From Phoronis australis (lineage: Eukaryota; Phoronida; Phoronidae), in assembly GCA_002633005.1 (NCBI GenBank), contig NMRA01000844.1, forward strand, positions 48,049 to 88,119: a stretch of DNA of 40,071 nucleotides, read 5' to 3'. Every line of letters begins with the position of its first letter. Within the stretch, counting starts at the first letter, position 1. This document shows, piece after piece, positions 1-11,164 of this stretch. A model generated the notes under the pieces. The model had not been told where the DNA came from, did not search any database, and was given only the letters and a program-made list of their open reading frames with translations. The position numbers were made by a program, and so were the translations under genes.

Positions 1-2235
1 GTATACAGTAAGTGACGCTGTCATGATCGAAGGTATCGCAAGGTAGCACTGCACGCTAAGATGTGACAACTTGGGAACATTTACATGTGTTGATTGACAT
101 AAAACTTATTTTTAAATTGATTGATGATTATTAGAGCAAGGAATAAGCAACTATTAGCCATCACACTACTATGCCATTGTTAATGATAACAGTGGCCCCA
201 GGCAATAACTTCGATAGAACCAAAGTTGATCGTTTATACTGCGTGGCAGCGTTGACGCTAAGCAATTAAATCTACCTGTTTAGTGCCAAGTTAACTGGCG
301 CTGTTAACTTCCTTCCAGGACCAAAGTTTAAGCGTTCATACTGACATTAACTCCCAAAAACTTTGAGGCGTCGATGTTAGTATGAAAGGCCCTATAGATA
401 TGTGTATGAAGTTCAGTAGCTTTAAATTAAAGGAAAGGGAATATTTTTGTGGTCAAAGGTCTAAGTTTTCTAATTTCCATCTCGTATAACCAGGTTGTAC
501 TTACTTTTAGTGAAACTTATTCGCACCATGGAGTGTTTTGGATTTACTGTTATTATGATTGTCACGAAAACGAAACTTTGACTTTTAAATTGATATTTTT
601 AGGTTGAAAACAATTACAGGTGATTCTAAGCACTATTTCTAGTATAAGGATTGTACTTCCCAAAATCAGATCTGTGGCCATTGTCGATAAACTTGTAGTT
701 ACCTGTTACGTTTTATGTTATGCTTTTGTCTTTTGTACGATTTTTTCACAAATGCTGGAATTGATTCACAGTAGCGAAGATTCCCTTTCTGTTGGCTTTT
801 TTCGGCATTACTCTCTGTGTTGAAATGGCTTAACCACCAAGCAGTTTCGACCTCATAAGACATGAAACCTTTCAGCGCCACGTGATTTTTGTCTTATTTT
901 GAGATTTAAGGTAGGTCAACAGATTGGTTGGCATTAGAATGTGCGGAGACATGCGCCAGCTGAAATATGGGAGACTAATTAAGTCAATTTTGACCATTTC
1001 AAAAATCACTAAAGGTACTCATGTTATGAGGCTCGAAAATACATGTAGACAAAATCTTAGTAAAATCTGTCAAATGTTCATGAATAAAGTACTCGAAGGT
1101 CACAGCTGATCAGTAACACAGGCTCAGTTTTCTTCCACTGCTCAAGCTAGCTCGTTAAGTTTTATTAAAACTCAACTACCGCCAGGCTCAAAAGTGGCTA
1201 GAAACAAATGGTATCCTTGGAAACCAATAGGGGAGCGTTTTAAGAAAATAAAGGTGGTCTGGATTCAGTGGGGCCAGGCTCATCACAGAGAAAAATACAA
1301 CGAGAATCTGTGACATGACGTTTATCGCCCTCTGTCGGGTGCATCTGTGAACTTGATCTCAACATGCAACGTAAGGATTTATAATTTCAATCCTTTTTTC
1401 AAATAAGTATATATCCAGGCTTTCTTAACATTTCATTTTTTGTAAAGCACAGAACGGCAATAACTCCCTCAATTTCTTTTCGACATTTATGTTTTGTATA
1501 AGTTGTATCCAGGATAAATTCTATTTGACATAAAATATCTTGCCATGGATAACTTGTGGTTTTTAGGCAGTAACTGGACTTCCCTGAACATGACTCTTGT
1601 TCCAGATTGACTGAACACCATAAGTAATGCGTGGTGAGATGTTTTCCTTTCAACTGGATGAAACATTTACATAACTTCAGAATAACTATTTGTTTTTCAG
1701 TGAACCGTAATATGTCATACACCCAAAGAAGAGCCTGTTGCAGCGATTGGTTTCCACGATTATGCTGTTCAAGCTACAAGACAACACAGAAAACATAAAC
1801 TTCAAGCTTCTGTATTGAGAGCCCGAATATGGAACTGGAAGTAGAAGAATTTTGCGATAGTCAATTTTATCGTGATGATAAAATGATTTGGCTTAAAACA
1901 GGCCTTGTTACGTAATCAGTCTTAGAAGAAATTTTCAGGTCATTGCAGCCAAGTGCAGTCACTATGACGACAATTTCCAAGGTGTAGAGGCGAAGAAAAA
2001 ATGAATATGAAGCACATTGGAACCACAACTGTTCACCTTTAGAGCACGAAATATATTGAGAAGTTATGAGGTTGAACTTAATATGAAAAACTTTAATAAA
2101 CATCGACATGTAACCACGGTCATTCATAATGGGCTGTTAAAACAATATTTCCCTAGTTCCACAACCATTAAAATAGCAAAGTCTTAACAGGTAGGGCTTA
2201 GTCTTGGCAGTCCACACGTCACTACCAGGGCATCT
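1..2235. other. Non-coding stretch, nothing recognised
   Basis: AT-rich sequence with only short chance open frames, none with convincing splice sites, domain motifs or codon pattern. It could be intergenic or an upstream intron of the EGF/ShKT gene. No repeat family shared with the rest of the window was noticed here. Confidence 0.5.
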
Positions 2236-2236
2236 T

Positions 2237-2400
2237 AGATGGTTGGGGGCTATAGTCTACAATCTGTTTGAGTACTGCGCCGCCCATTATCACGAGCGGC
2301 GCATCCGATAGAGGTGTGAGGGCTTTAGCCCTCGTTTATGTCAGTGCTGCTCCGCAAATGCTTGATTTTGATAGTCTTGATCAACAAACTATGCCAGATG
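2237..2400. repeat. GC-rich dispersed repeat, copy 1
   Basis: Shares the core GAGTACTGCGCCGCCCAT and a TTTAGCC segment with similar stretches at 5184-5310 and 11956-12043. It stands out by GC content from its AT-rich surroundings. The copy at 5184-5310 has matching inverted ends, so this is probably a diverged or rearranged copy of the same small non-autonomous element. Boundaries are approximate. Confidence 0.45.
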
Positions 2401-2715
2401 TAACAGTAAAATGCAATGAGCCACTGATGTCAAAAATATCTCCAACTCGTCAAAAATGCGAGCAGATGAACTGCATTATTATCAAGTTTACAAGAAAAGT
2501 GTAACCCGCCTTTAACATAAACTTAAATCTGTGACACCATCGCAATTTAGTCATATTTACCTTCTACATGTATGTTTCGAACCTAGTTTTCCGAAGACTA
2601 AGTTATACGCTTTACCCATTCAGACAACTTTTTGGTGCATTGACTCCTGTCTCTAACGTATTTTCCCAATTCTTCGTGATTTATAAGTGACACATTTTTA
2701 TGCTTTAATGTGCAG

Positions 2716-2878
2716 GTTGGACTCAAACGACAAACCATTCAATTTAAGCAATGTCCATTCTGCATTGTCTATCGCAGTGGGCCTCGCTTTTGGTTTCAAT
2801 GTCGCCCCGGGAATTAGAAGCAGACGTCATTATCCAGAACTTGGAATGTACATTGTAGAAGCCAGGCAAACAGTTTGA
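2716..2878 (+). CDS. Weak candidate last exon of an unknown gene
   Basis: Not recognised. A pyrimidine-containing acceptor ending in TGCAG (to 2715) precedes about 54 codons with a reasonable amino-acid mix, including a hydrophobic run AVGLAFGFNVAPG, and a TGA stop at 2876-2878. An AATAAA polyadenylation signal follows near 2916, about 40 bases after the stop, which is what a terminal coding exon should show. If real, it enters in phase 2, unlike the phase-1 exons further right, so it would belong to a different transcript. There is no family match and no second copy to compare, so a chance open frame is quite possible. Confidence 0.22.
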
Positions 2879-2879
2879 G

Positions 2880-5180
2880 GTTACGCGGTCGGCACAGAGC
2901 ATTATTTACCTGAAATAAAATCTAATTGGCCTCAAAATGATAAGTTATGATGGTTCCTGACAAAGATTCCAAGAAATGAAATCTATTACGTTGCTATTAG
3001 CAACTGGGCTTTCACAGTGAGGAAAAAATACCAGTTGTCAACTTACATTTTAAGACATTATAGTCTGCCGGCTAAGTAGGCTCCAACTCGGCTTCATTCG
3101 CCGAAGACAGCACTGTGGGAGGGTCAAGTTTACACGCAAACTATGCCGGTATGGCGAGGGCAAACTTGTTATCTGTGTTATCCGAGTTCTGTCTTCACCC
3201 TCATCTGCTTACCTGCCTTCATAATACTCTTCAAGCTCGTACTGTAAGTCTTCGTAACTTTGATTATCACAATTACCCGCCATTGCCTATATGCTGCCAA
3301 CTGAACATTGATGACAATAAAAAGCGAGAAACCAAACAATCAATAATTGTTCTTTTAACTATTTTTTACCTATTTCAAAAAATAAATAGGCCACTAGTTA
3401 AATATTGTGCGATCCAATTATTTTGTACGGTTTAAAACCTCAAGTACACTGTAGTACAAACTGAAATTCAGTTCTAGTGACGCTTTAAGTGGGTCTTTTC
3501 TCATTTATTTCCGTCTCCAGGCTGCCTAAGAAAAATTTTCCGGTCGCTATTGTCCAGTAAATTCTGGATGGTAATGGTCCACCAAAGTTAATTATTAGCA
3601 ATGTACAGATCTGTATGTTAATTCATGTATGTGTAGAGTACTCATAAATTTGCAGATGTATGTTCGATTCCCCTGCCGTTGGAATATATTTCATAAAATT
3701 TAAAAATTTCTGCAGTGGGTTTTTTTGTTGTACAGTTTTCATACAGCTAGCTCTGAGAATCTCTTTTGTGTGGAATTGACATTTTGCTCCATCATTAACT
3801 GAAACAGATAGACGCCAGGGACTTTCAGATAACGAATTCGGGCACGGTTCGGTTAGATTACCGTGCCATACATCTTCAGCAGTCGTGAATCACACTTCGA
3901 AGCGAAATTGGTACTATGAGTAAAACGGAAAAAACATTACAGTGCACGTCCATGGGGAATTTCGAGTTCTGAGTCTCTGCTTTATAAAAATGTGATTTTT
4001 GAGAGGAGTAAAAAACAAAAGAGGCCTTGACGCAAACATCAAACGCATGATTTTTGCTGCAGCGCCAAAGACAACAGCACAGCCAAACCAGAAATCCTGA
4101 ACCCGAAACTAGTGATCGTTTATACGTGAGCAGAAGGATCGTTTGAAGTGATGCAATATTTTGGTTTTCCCTAAATGCATACTAAACCACTTACACTGTA
4201 CTTACTAAATAAAATGACTGTTAATTTTGGCATAGTAAATGTGTTCAAACACCTACTCTCGAAACAAATTAGTAAATGTGCTATTTAGCTGATCTTCATA
4301 GGATACAGTAAATGTCATTAAACAGTACCTATGCCCGAAACTTACTCTAGAAAAGCTGTGACAACATAATTATCCAAAGGCATACGTATGCGTACAAGTA
4401 TGTCAGTAAAAGCAAACGGCTGCCCATCTTGGTCTTTAGGAAACTGAATGCCAGCCACATACCTACAGCAAACCACTGACTCTCAACAATTGCATGGCAA
4501 GTAAGCTTAATCTGCATTAAAAAAATAACAGAAGTCCAGCTCAACGTTTTCTCATTTAGGTACATGTATATAGACAATTTAATTAGAAACTAGAACTAAG
4601 AAAAGCATACCTTCCTGTGGAAATATTTTGCCTGGCAGTAGTCGCGAAGGAAACATGCTTGTGTGGCCGAATGAGTAAAGTGTCCACTTGTACCGCAAAT
4701 GTCGAAACACCTTGTCCCACATTATGATGGAACTACCACCAGTCTTAAGAAACTTGATTGAATAAGGCTAAAAGATTTTGTTTTTGGTCATTGCGACTTT
4801 GGTTTAAGTTCGGGCGGAAAAAAATACCTAGATGGCTTTACTGGCTTCGTGAAGCTGGGTATCGTTTCCTTACGCGTCAAAACACGGACAACTCCATGTA
4901 TTTAAGCCCAACATGTTTATATAGACCGTAGCACACAAAAGTGTCTATTAAAATGGTGGGGCTTAAATTTTGGTATAACAGCAATGCAGGAGAGTCCACC
5001 CCGTGACTATAAACAGGTTTTACTTCAACCAGCGGAATCAAAAACCATTGCTATATAGATCAATTACCTTTCGGAATAGAAATGTCTCACACTTAAGCTT
5101 AATAAGTGTATAATGATCCAAATCTACCTGCTCTCGTCTTAAAATATCTAAGCGGTGCTACAAACTTTGAAGTTGGGAAC
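2880..5180. other. Non-coding stretch, nothing recognised
   Basis: AT-rich sequence with scattered short open frames in all six frames and no supported exon. The open frame around 3115-3435 has no splice sites or motif that I could support. Probably intergenic or intronic. Confidence 0.5.
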
Positions 5181-5183
5181 AAC

Positions 5184-5310
5184 ATGGGCGCCGCACCATA
5201 GAGAGCCACTTTTTCAGTGCTGCGTCGCCCGCGGTCTATAGGCGGTGCACCACAGGGGATGTTGGAGGACTTTAGCCCGCCACTTCTTTTTGAGCATTGC
5301 GCCGCCCATG
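5184..5310. mobile_element. Small MITE-like element with ATGGGCG ends
   Basis: About 127 bp bounded by ATGGGCGCCGC on the left and GCGCCGCCCAT on the right, an 11-bp terminal inverted repeat with one mismatch. It is GC-rich and has no coding capacity. The inner segment TTTTCAGTGCTG followed by a CGCC-rich block recurs at 11956-12043, and the right-end core recurs at 2237-2400. A short non-autonomous DNA transposon is the simplest reading; no clear target-site duplication was seen. Confidence 0.5.
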
Positions 5311-6110
5311 AAGAAGTTATGAATGTTAAAGGATTAAATTAAGTTACATATTCGTGTTTTAGGCATTCTCATCTGATCAATCACAAACCATATACGCCCA
5401 TAAAAGAGAAAACGAGCAGTTGATTCAACGATACTCCGGGATAGAGCTAAGGTTCAATGATATTAAAAAAGTCAATCTAGTGTATGAGTGTAACGGTAGG
5501 TGTTGTTTTTAATATGCATGTGACCACATCAAAAAAGGTTTCGATGAGAGTATGAATATTAATTTTGACACATCTAAAATCTGTTTTAATTTTCAATATA
5601 TGATGGCAATTTTCATGTCACGGGCATGCTGGGTCCTGCCAATGAGGGTAAAACTGGCATGCTAACAGTTTTTTCACTGTGTAAGTGACGAAACAATGTA
5701 AAAACTTTACCAGATTTAACGAGAGTCATTTAATGCAATTACAAATTGGCCAATAACAGATGATGTGAGCCCATCATTGCTCGTCTAACGAGACTTAAAA
5801 GGAAAATAGCTCAAGCGTGATCACGGAAAAACAAAACGTTATCATTTCCTTAGGTTTTTGATAATTTACGATACGCACAAATATTTAAACACTAACGGTG
5901 AGAATATGTCGAAAAAACTATAACTTGAAATCAAATTATGTTTGATGAAGAAACGTTAGATTATTAACGCTGCAATAACTTATAATAGCAGCGCCATTAT
6001 ATGTTTATTAGGAGTCTTTAGATTTTCGATTCCATAAGGGCTGTTCGAGAAATGTAGGTCGAATTTTATCTGCATGACTACCACAGTTGAAGACCTCTTC
6101 TTGCCAACAG

Positions 6111-6230
6111 CACTTTGCCCTGCCAACATACGGTGTCGTGACGGCGGCTTCGTCAACAAAGACTGCACTTGTTTCTGTAAAAACGGTACCAACAGCTGTC
6201 AAGAGAGCGGACGAAAACCTCCTCAGAAAG
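6111..6230 (+). CDS. EGF-like domain exon, copy 1
   Basis: A 120-base internal exon encoding 40 residues. The acceptor is CTTCTTGCCAACAG and the donor is GTCAGT at 6231. Both introns are phase 1. The exon carries six cysteines in the order C-x4-C-x9-C-x-C-x-C-x6-C, with an RDGGFVNKD stretch between the second and third and KNGTNS before the sixth. This is the EGF-like type found in astacin-like metalloproteases and other secreted invertebrate proteins. A basic, Pro-rich linker (GRKPPQKG) follows. Its phase and strand match the ShKT exons downstream, so I infer it belongs to the same extracellular protein. The coding frame is supported by the second copy, where all three differences are silent. 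Confidence 0.7.
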
Positions 6231-6339
6231 GTCAGTGTCAAATCCATGTACACTGCAGGAGTACCCTCATAAATGCTATTCCTTTCAAAACACATCAAGT
6301 AAAACGGATTGAAGCTTTGCATTTGTATAAATTTAGTTA

Positions 6340-6447
6340 ACAGTTTTGAAGGTGGTAACCCATGTTTAGTCCTCACGCTTTTTGTCAGCAAAAGGTACAT
6401 ATCGCCAGAAATTCAAGCCCCACGTGTAAAAGGCTGGGTGCGCGCAT
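6340..6447 (+). mobile_element. 3' fragment of the CATGCGCG MITE
   Basis: Matches only the last ~110 bases of the MITE at 6921-7182: CAGTTTTGAAGG near the start, ATCGCCAGAAATTC in the middle, and GGCTGGGTGCGCGCAT at the end. The left half is missing, and the EGF exon lies just upstream. The same fragment is at 8810-8916 in the second copy of the duplicated block. Confidence 0.65.
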
Positions 6448-6496
6448 ACTCTCATCAGCTCCTCTCAAAAGCCAAATGTACACTGCCCACCCAAGT

Positions 6497-6581
6497 GTCT
6501 CGCTGGTTCCCTGCGTGCCGCTAGGTGAGGCGGTAGCCGCACCAGCACGTGCAGGATAGGCACGTAGGGGACCAGCGAGAC
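6497..6581. repeat. Imperfect hairpin, copy 1
   Basis: The left arm 6497-6519 (GTCTCGCTGG...) and right arm 6559-6581 (...CCAGCGAGAC) form a 23-bp inverted repeat with about three mismatches around a 39-base loop that is itself GC-rich and partly self-complementary. The structure recurs at 8966-9050. It could be the core of a fold-back element or a structured transcript; no function is evident. Confidence 0.65.
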
Positions 6582-6749
6582 CCACGTGTGTCAGCACACA
6601 AACCAGTTATTACACAAATGTGGGTCGGTGATATGCAAATCTCATTCAGCCTACACACAGCTATGAATAAACACGTGGTCATGAGGCTGACTGAGCCAAC
6701 AAACGTAAAATATCTTACACCCGTGCCTCATTGATAATCTCAAAAAATC

Positions 6750-7290
6750 TTTACCAGGAAGGGACAACTAGCTAAACTGCCGTTTTTTGGCCTACCCAGG
6801 TTAATTCCAGGTATTTAATTTCATTTAAAGAAAACGGGTGATTTCATCAGAAAGAGTAAGGCTTTCTCTAAAGAAGGATTTTGATAAACACCCTTTGCAA
6901 CATTAAACGTTTGTTTAATTCATGCGCGAACCCAAGGGGGCTCGGATTGCTCGAACGAGCCCCCCATTTGGCGAAGTGTGCAAAAAGTTTCACCTCAGAG
7001 AAACAAAAAATCCTAGAAAACGAGACAAAAGTCCAGGAAAAAGGCGCAGACGCACAGGTCACAGTTTTGAAGGTTGGTACCCCTTTTTTTTCTTTTTTTA
7101 GTCCTGCTGCTATTTTGTCATCAAAATGTTCAAATCGCCAGAAATTCGAGCCCCCCGGTATTGAAGGCTGGGTGCGCGCATGTAATTGTACTTTGAAAAT
7201 AACGACTTCAGCGAATGCAATCGCAATTTCCCAAATGCAATCACGGGTAGACATCTACGCCCACATTTGCATGCCGGATTCTCCTCAGTT
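6750..7290. repeat. Older dispersed repeat, interrupted by a MITE
   Basis: The segment from ACCAGGAAGGGACAACTAG to the CACATTTGCAT region also occurs, diverged, at 39075-39365. The distant copy runs straight across the place where 6921-7182 is inserted here. This shows that the outer repeat is older and that the inner MITE came later. A second, near-identical interrupted copy is within 9219-9760. Boundaries are approximate. Confidence 0.65.
6921..7182 (+). mobile_element. CATGCGCG MITE with TAATT target duplication
   Basis: A 262-bp element starting CATGCGCGAACCC and ending GGGTGCGCGCATG, which form an imperfect ~13-bp terminal inverted repeat. It is flanked on both sides by TAATT (6916-6920 and 7183-7187), a plausible 5-bp target-site duplication. 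No protein is encoded; long open frames on both strands are incidental. Related copies lie at 9390-9656 (the duplicated block) and 33919-34153. The uninterrupted relative at 39.1-39.4 kb supports the insertion boundaries. Confidence 0.75.
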
Positions 7291-8292
7291 GATTTATAAA
7301 AACAGCGTTCAACGCGAGTTCGCAATTAGACAAAGTGACAAAAGAATATCATGATTTTGACGGAAAAAAATTCTGTGTGATACGTTTGTCTCGGGTTCGT
7401 ATAGGGAAGTAATATTTGAGTTGTCCAGACTCTGCCATTAATTGAAGCGGAATATTGCGGATCAAATCGCCAGGAGACGGGTGACTAAGAGCGACGCCGA
7501 CATACTACATGTATTTGGCGCTGAGTGAGGTCATGCTCCTCGTGAAAGAAGTTTAAGGAAAATTAATTCACCCAAATGTATTCTCAGCCCATGTGTCAAC
7601 AGTGCAATGTGCTGTTTTGTATGTGCACCGTGTCTCCTCTGGCTCCGTCACCGTGTCCTCATGCTCAAGGTTTGCTAGTAAAGTCTTACCGGTACAGCCA
7701 CTACAGGCACCGACTTCCCCACTGCCGGATATAGACGGAATGTTTTCCCTTGCCCCAGTTCAATAAGAAATACCTCTGGACTCCCACCCCAGCCTGATTG
7801 GGGTCTACATGTACTGGCAGGTGGTTGTACTGAAGGGATGTTTCGTATACACTCAGAAAAGAAAACTTTTGGGCTAATGTGACTATTTCTGCTGATGGAA
7901 AAAGTGGCATTTATTTTGATTTCCTAGGAATAAAAATCACGGTATAGGGAGTCAGGATATTTTTTTGCTCATTGGTTTTCATCAGTGGCCACTTGACTGC
8001 GTCTATTTTTATCAATCTAGGAAATCACTCCATATCTGATTCCCTGACTTAGTGACGGTATCATTAGATAGAGCAGATGGGATGTTTCCACGAAATTCCT
8101 CTCCATTAGGTCGGTACCATGAGTAGCCTAATGAGACAGTGAAGAACATGTCGACTGAATGGATCAGTCATTCCCCATCATTTCATTGAAAAATAATTTC
8201 TACTGGGTAACAACAACAATATGTTATATTGGCCAAACTTAGATTTTTGCATGAGCTAACTAAGACTAGCGGATGTTCTGTTCTACAGGCAA

Positions 8293-8293
8293 N
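8293..8293. other. Single N at the duplication junction
   Basis: The ambiguous base sits exactly between the last base of duplication copy 1 and the first base of copy 2. Some scaffolders place one N where two contigs are joined with a zero or negative gap estimate. That makes an artificial tandem join of two haplotype contigs a serious possibility. Confidence 0.8.
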
Positions 8294-8578
8294 GAAAAAC
8301 AAAACGTTATCATTTCCTTAGGTTTTTGATAATTTACGATACGCACAAATATTTAAACACTAACGGTGAGAATATGTCGAAAAAACTATAGCTTGAAATC
8401 AAATTATGTTTGATTTAGAAACGTTAGATTATTAACGCTGCAATAACTAATAATAGCAGCGCCATTATATGTTTATTAGGAGTCTTTAGATTTTCGATTC
8501 CATGAGGGCTGTTCGAGAAATGTAAGTCGAATTTTATCTGCATGACTACCACAGTTGAAGACCTCTTCTTGCCAACAG

Positions 8579-8698
8579 CACTTTGCCCTGCCAACATACG
8601 GTGTCGTGACGGCGGCTTCGTCAACAAAGACTGCACTTGTTTCTGTAAAAACGGTACCAACAGCTGCCAGGAAAGCGGACGAAAACCTCCTCAGAAAG
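8579..8698 (+). CDS. EGF-like domain exon, copy 2
   Basis: Same 40-residue exon as at 6111-6230, again entering and leaving in phase 1. Relative to copy 1 it has three base changes, clustered in a Cys-Gln-Glu triplet, and all are third-position and synonymous. The encoded six-cysteine EGF-like peptide is therefore identical. The donor changes from GTCAGT to GTCTGT, which is a poorer match to the splice consensus, so this copy might be skipped. If the tandem arrangement is real, the gene has two adjacent EGF modules. If it is an assembly artefact, this is the other allele. Confidence 0.65.
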
Positions 8699-8809
8699 GT
8701 CTGTGTCAAATCCATGTACACAGCAGGAGTACCCTCATAAATGTTATTCCTTTTCAAAACACATCAAGTAAAACGGAATGAAGCTTTGCATTTGTATAAA
8801 TTTAGTTAA

Positions 8810-8916
8810 CAGTTTTGAAGGTGGTAACCCATGTTTAGTCCTCACGCTTTTTGTCAGCAAAAGGTACATATCGCCAGAAATTCAAGCCCCACATGTAAAA
8901 GGCTGGGTGCGCGCAT
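8810..8916 (+). mobile_element. 3' fragment of the CATGCGCG MITE, duplicated
   Basis: Counterpart of 6340-6447 in the second copy of the duplicated block. It has the same truncated left side and ends GGCTGGGTGCGCGCAT. Confidence 0.6.
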
Positions 8917-8965
8917 ACTCTCATCCGCTCCTCTCAAAAGCCAAATGTACACTGCCCACCCAAGT

Positions 8966-9050
8966 GTCTCGCTGGTTCCCTGCGTGCCGCTTGGTGAGGC
9001 GGTAGCCGCACCAGCACGTGCTGGATAGGCACGTAGGGGACCAGCAAGAC
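8966..9050. repeat. Imperfect hairpin, copy 2
   Basis: Counterpart of 6497-6581, with arms at 8966-8988 and 9028-9050. The right arm has one extra change (CCAGCAAGAC), so pairing is slightly weaker than in copy 1, which gives no sign of selection on the stem. Confidence 0.6.
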
Positions 9051-9389
9051 CCACGTGTGTCAGCACACAAACCAGTTATTACACAAATGTGGGTCGGTGA
9101 TATGCAAATCTCATTCAGCCTACAAACAGCTATGAATAAACACTTGGTCATGAGGCTGACTGAGCCAACAAACGTAAAATATCTTACACCCGTGCCTCAT
9201 AGATAAGCTCAAGAAATCTTTACCAGGAAGGGACAACTAGCTAAACTGCCGTTTTTTGGCCTACCCAGGTTAATTCCAGGTATTTAATTTCATTTAAAGA
9301 AAACGGGTGATTTCATCAGAAAGAGTAAGGCTTCCTCTAAAGAAGGATTTTGATAAACACCCTTTGCAACATTAAACGTTTGTTTAATT

Positions 9390-9656
9390 AATGCGCGAAC
9401 CCAAGGGGGCTCGGATTGCTCGAACGAACCCCCCATTTGGCGAAGTGTGCAAAAAGTTTCACCTCAGAGAAACAAAAAAATCCTAGAAAACGAGACAAAA
9501 GTCCAGTAAGAAGGCGCAGACGCACAGGTCGCAGTTTTGAAGGTTGGTACCCCTTTTTTTCTTTTTTTTAGTCCTGCTGCTATTTTGTCATCAAAATGTT
9601 CAAATCGCCAGAAATTCGAGCCCCCCCCCCGGTATTGAAGGCTGGGTGCGCGCATG
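9390..9656 (+). mobile_element. CATGCGCG MITE, duplicated copy
   Basis: Counterpart of 6921-7182 in copy 2 of the duplication. The first base of the left end is changed (AATGCGCG), the right end CGCGCATG is intact, and TAATT still flanks both sides. It has a longer C homopolymer near 9621. Confidence 0.7.
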
Positions 9657-11008
9657 TAATTGTACTTTGAAAATAACGACTTCAGCGAATGCAATCGCAA
9701 TTTCCCAAATGCAATCACGGGTAGACATCTACGCCCACATTTGCATCCCGGATTCTCCTCAGTTGATTTATAAAAACAGCGTTCAACGCGAGTTCGCAAT
9801 TCGACAAAGTGACAAAAGAATATCATGATTTTGACGGAAAAAAAAATTCTATGTGATACGTTTGTCTCGGGTTCGTATAGGGAAGTAATATTTGAGTTGT
9901 CCAGCCTCTGCCATTAATTGAAGCGGAATATTGCGGATCAAATCGCCAGGAGACGGGTGACTAAGAGGGACGCCGACATACTACATGTATTTGGCGCTGA
10001 GTGAGGTCATGCTCCTCGTGAAAGAAGTTTAAGGAAAATTAATTCGCCCAAATGTATTCTCAGCTCATGTGTCAACAGTGCAATGTGCTGTTTTGTATGT
10101 GCACCGTGTCTCCTCTGGCTCCGTCACCGTGTCCTCATGCTCAAGGTTTGCTAGTAAAGTCTTACCGGTACAGCCACTACAGGCACCGACTACCCCACTG
10201 CCGGATATAGACGGAATGTTTTCCCTTGCCCCAGTTCAATAAGTAATACCTCAGCCTGATTGGGGTCTACATGTACTGGCAGGTGGTTGTACTGAAGGAT
10301 GTTTCGTATACACAAGAAAAAAGTATGTTTCATTATACAATCAGAAAAGAAAACTTTTGGGCTTATGTGACTATTTCTGCTGATGGAAAAAGAGGCATTT
10401 ATTTTGATTTCCTAGGACTAAAAATCACGGTATAGGGAGTCAGGATATGCTTTTGCTCATTGGTTTTTATCAGTGGCCACTTGACTGCGTCTATTTTTTA
10501 TCAATCTAAGAAATCACTCCATATCTGAATCCCTGACTTAGTGACGGTATCATTAGATAGAGCAGATGGGATGTTTCCACGAAATTCCTCTCCAATAGGT
10601 CGGTACCATGAGTAGCCTAATGAGACGGTGAAGAACATGTCGACTGAATGGATCAGTCATTCCCCATCATTTCATTGAAAAATAATTTCTACTGGGTAAC
10701 AACAACAATATGTTATATTGGCCAAACTTAGATTTTTGCATGAGCTAACTATGACTAGCGGATGTTCTGTTCTACAGGCAAACAGACTATGCTTTTTTGA
10801 TTTGTTAATTCATGTTGTTAAAATGAAAAAACAGAAGCAGCAGATGCCATCCGAGCTCAATGTTGTAGATTGGTAGCGTCTTAACTGTTGTCTTCATTAT
10901 TGCAAAACAAGTAAATTGTTTGATAATATGTCAGAGCTGACCTTTTCATAGGTATGTTTATCTGATGTGCTTTGAATATTTCACACTATGTTTTGAAACA
11001 TCATCAGG

Positions 11009-11164
11009 CCTGGGTTGCATAAACTTTCATAAGTATCCACTGGATAAGTTTGATTGTTGCATGGCGTCAAGTGCATTGTTCAGCGGTAACAATGGGGCGC
11101 CTGCTAACGGCAGCTAACGTGACGTCTTTGTTGCTATGCGGCGTATAATTTCTATGCAACTGGG
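11009..11164 (+). mobile_element. GTTGCATA MITE, copy 1
   Basis: About 156 bp starting CCTGGGTTGCATAAAC and ending TATGCAACTGGG, an imperfect inverted repeat. It contains GGATAAGTTTGATTGTTGCATG and a GGCGTATAA segment, both also found on the opposite strand in the element at 38820-38941. It is non-coding. It lies in the intron just before the first ShKT exon, about 120 bp from its acceptor. Confidence 0.65.

Larger units (their letters stand above)
5826..8292. repeat. 2.47-kb tandem duplication, copy 1
   Basis: From GGAAAAACAAAACG to TTCTACAGGCAA this block is repeated almost base for base at 8294-10781. It contains the EGF-like exon, a hairpin, a fragment and a full copy of a MITE, and a piece of an older dispersed repeat. 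By eye, the copies differ by a few percent plus small indels near 7780 and 7840. The two copies meet at a single N at 8293. They may be a real recent duplication or two alleles placed in tandem by the assembler. Confidence 0.9.
8294..10781. repeat. 2.47-kb tandem duplication, copy 2
   Basis: Near-identical to 5826-8292, with the same order of contents: EGF exon, MITE fragment, hairpin, outer repeat and full MITE. It differs by scattered substitutions, a longer C-run near 9621, loss of a short segment near 10250, and a ~30-base gain near 10310-10340. After 10781 the sequence continues into unique DNA leading to the first ShKT exon. Confidence 0.9.

Noticed and set aside
3115-3435. Open frame of 106 codons as a gene
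   Set aside because: No acceptor or donor of quality, no recognised motif, and the second half is low-complexity AT-rich sequence.
3645-3700. GTTCGATTCC, a tRNA B-box-like word
   Set aside because: The bases on either side do not pair as a T stem, and no A box, anticodon arm or acceptor stem could be found.
6008-6400. Minus-strand open frame of 130 codons opposite the EGF exon
   Set aside because: Differences between the two duplicated copies change its residues but are silent in the plus-strand EGF frame, so the plus strand is the coding one.
6881-7354. Plus-strand open frame of 157 codons across the MITE
   Set aside because: It runs over the inserted MITE and the surrounding repeat, and the duplicated copy has it disrupted. 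The minus-strand frames in the same place are equally open.
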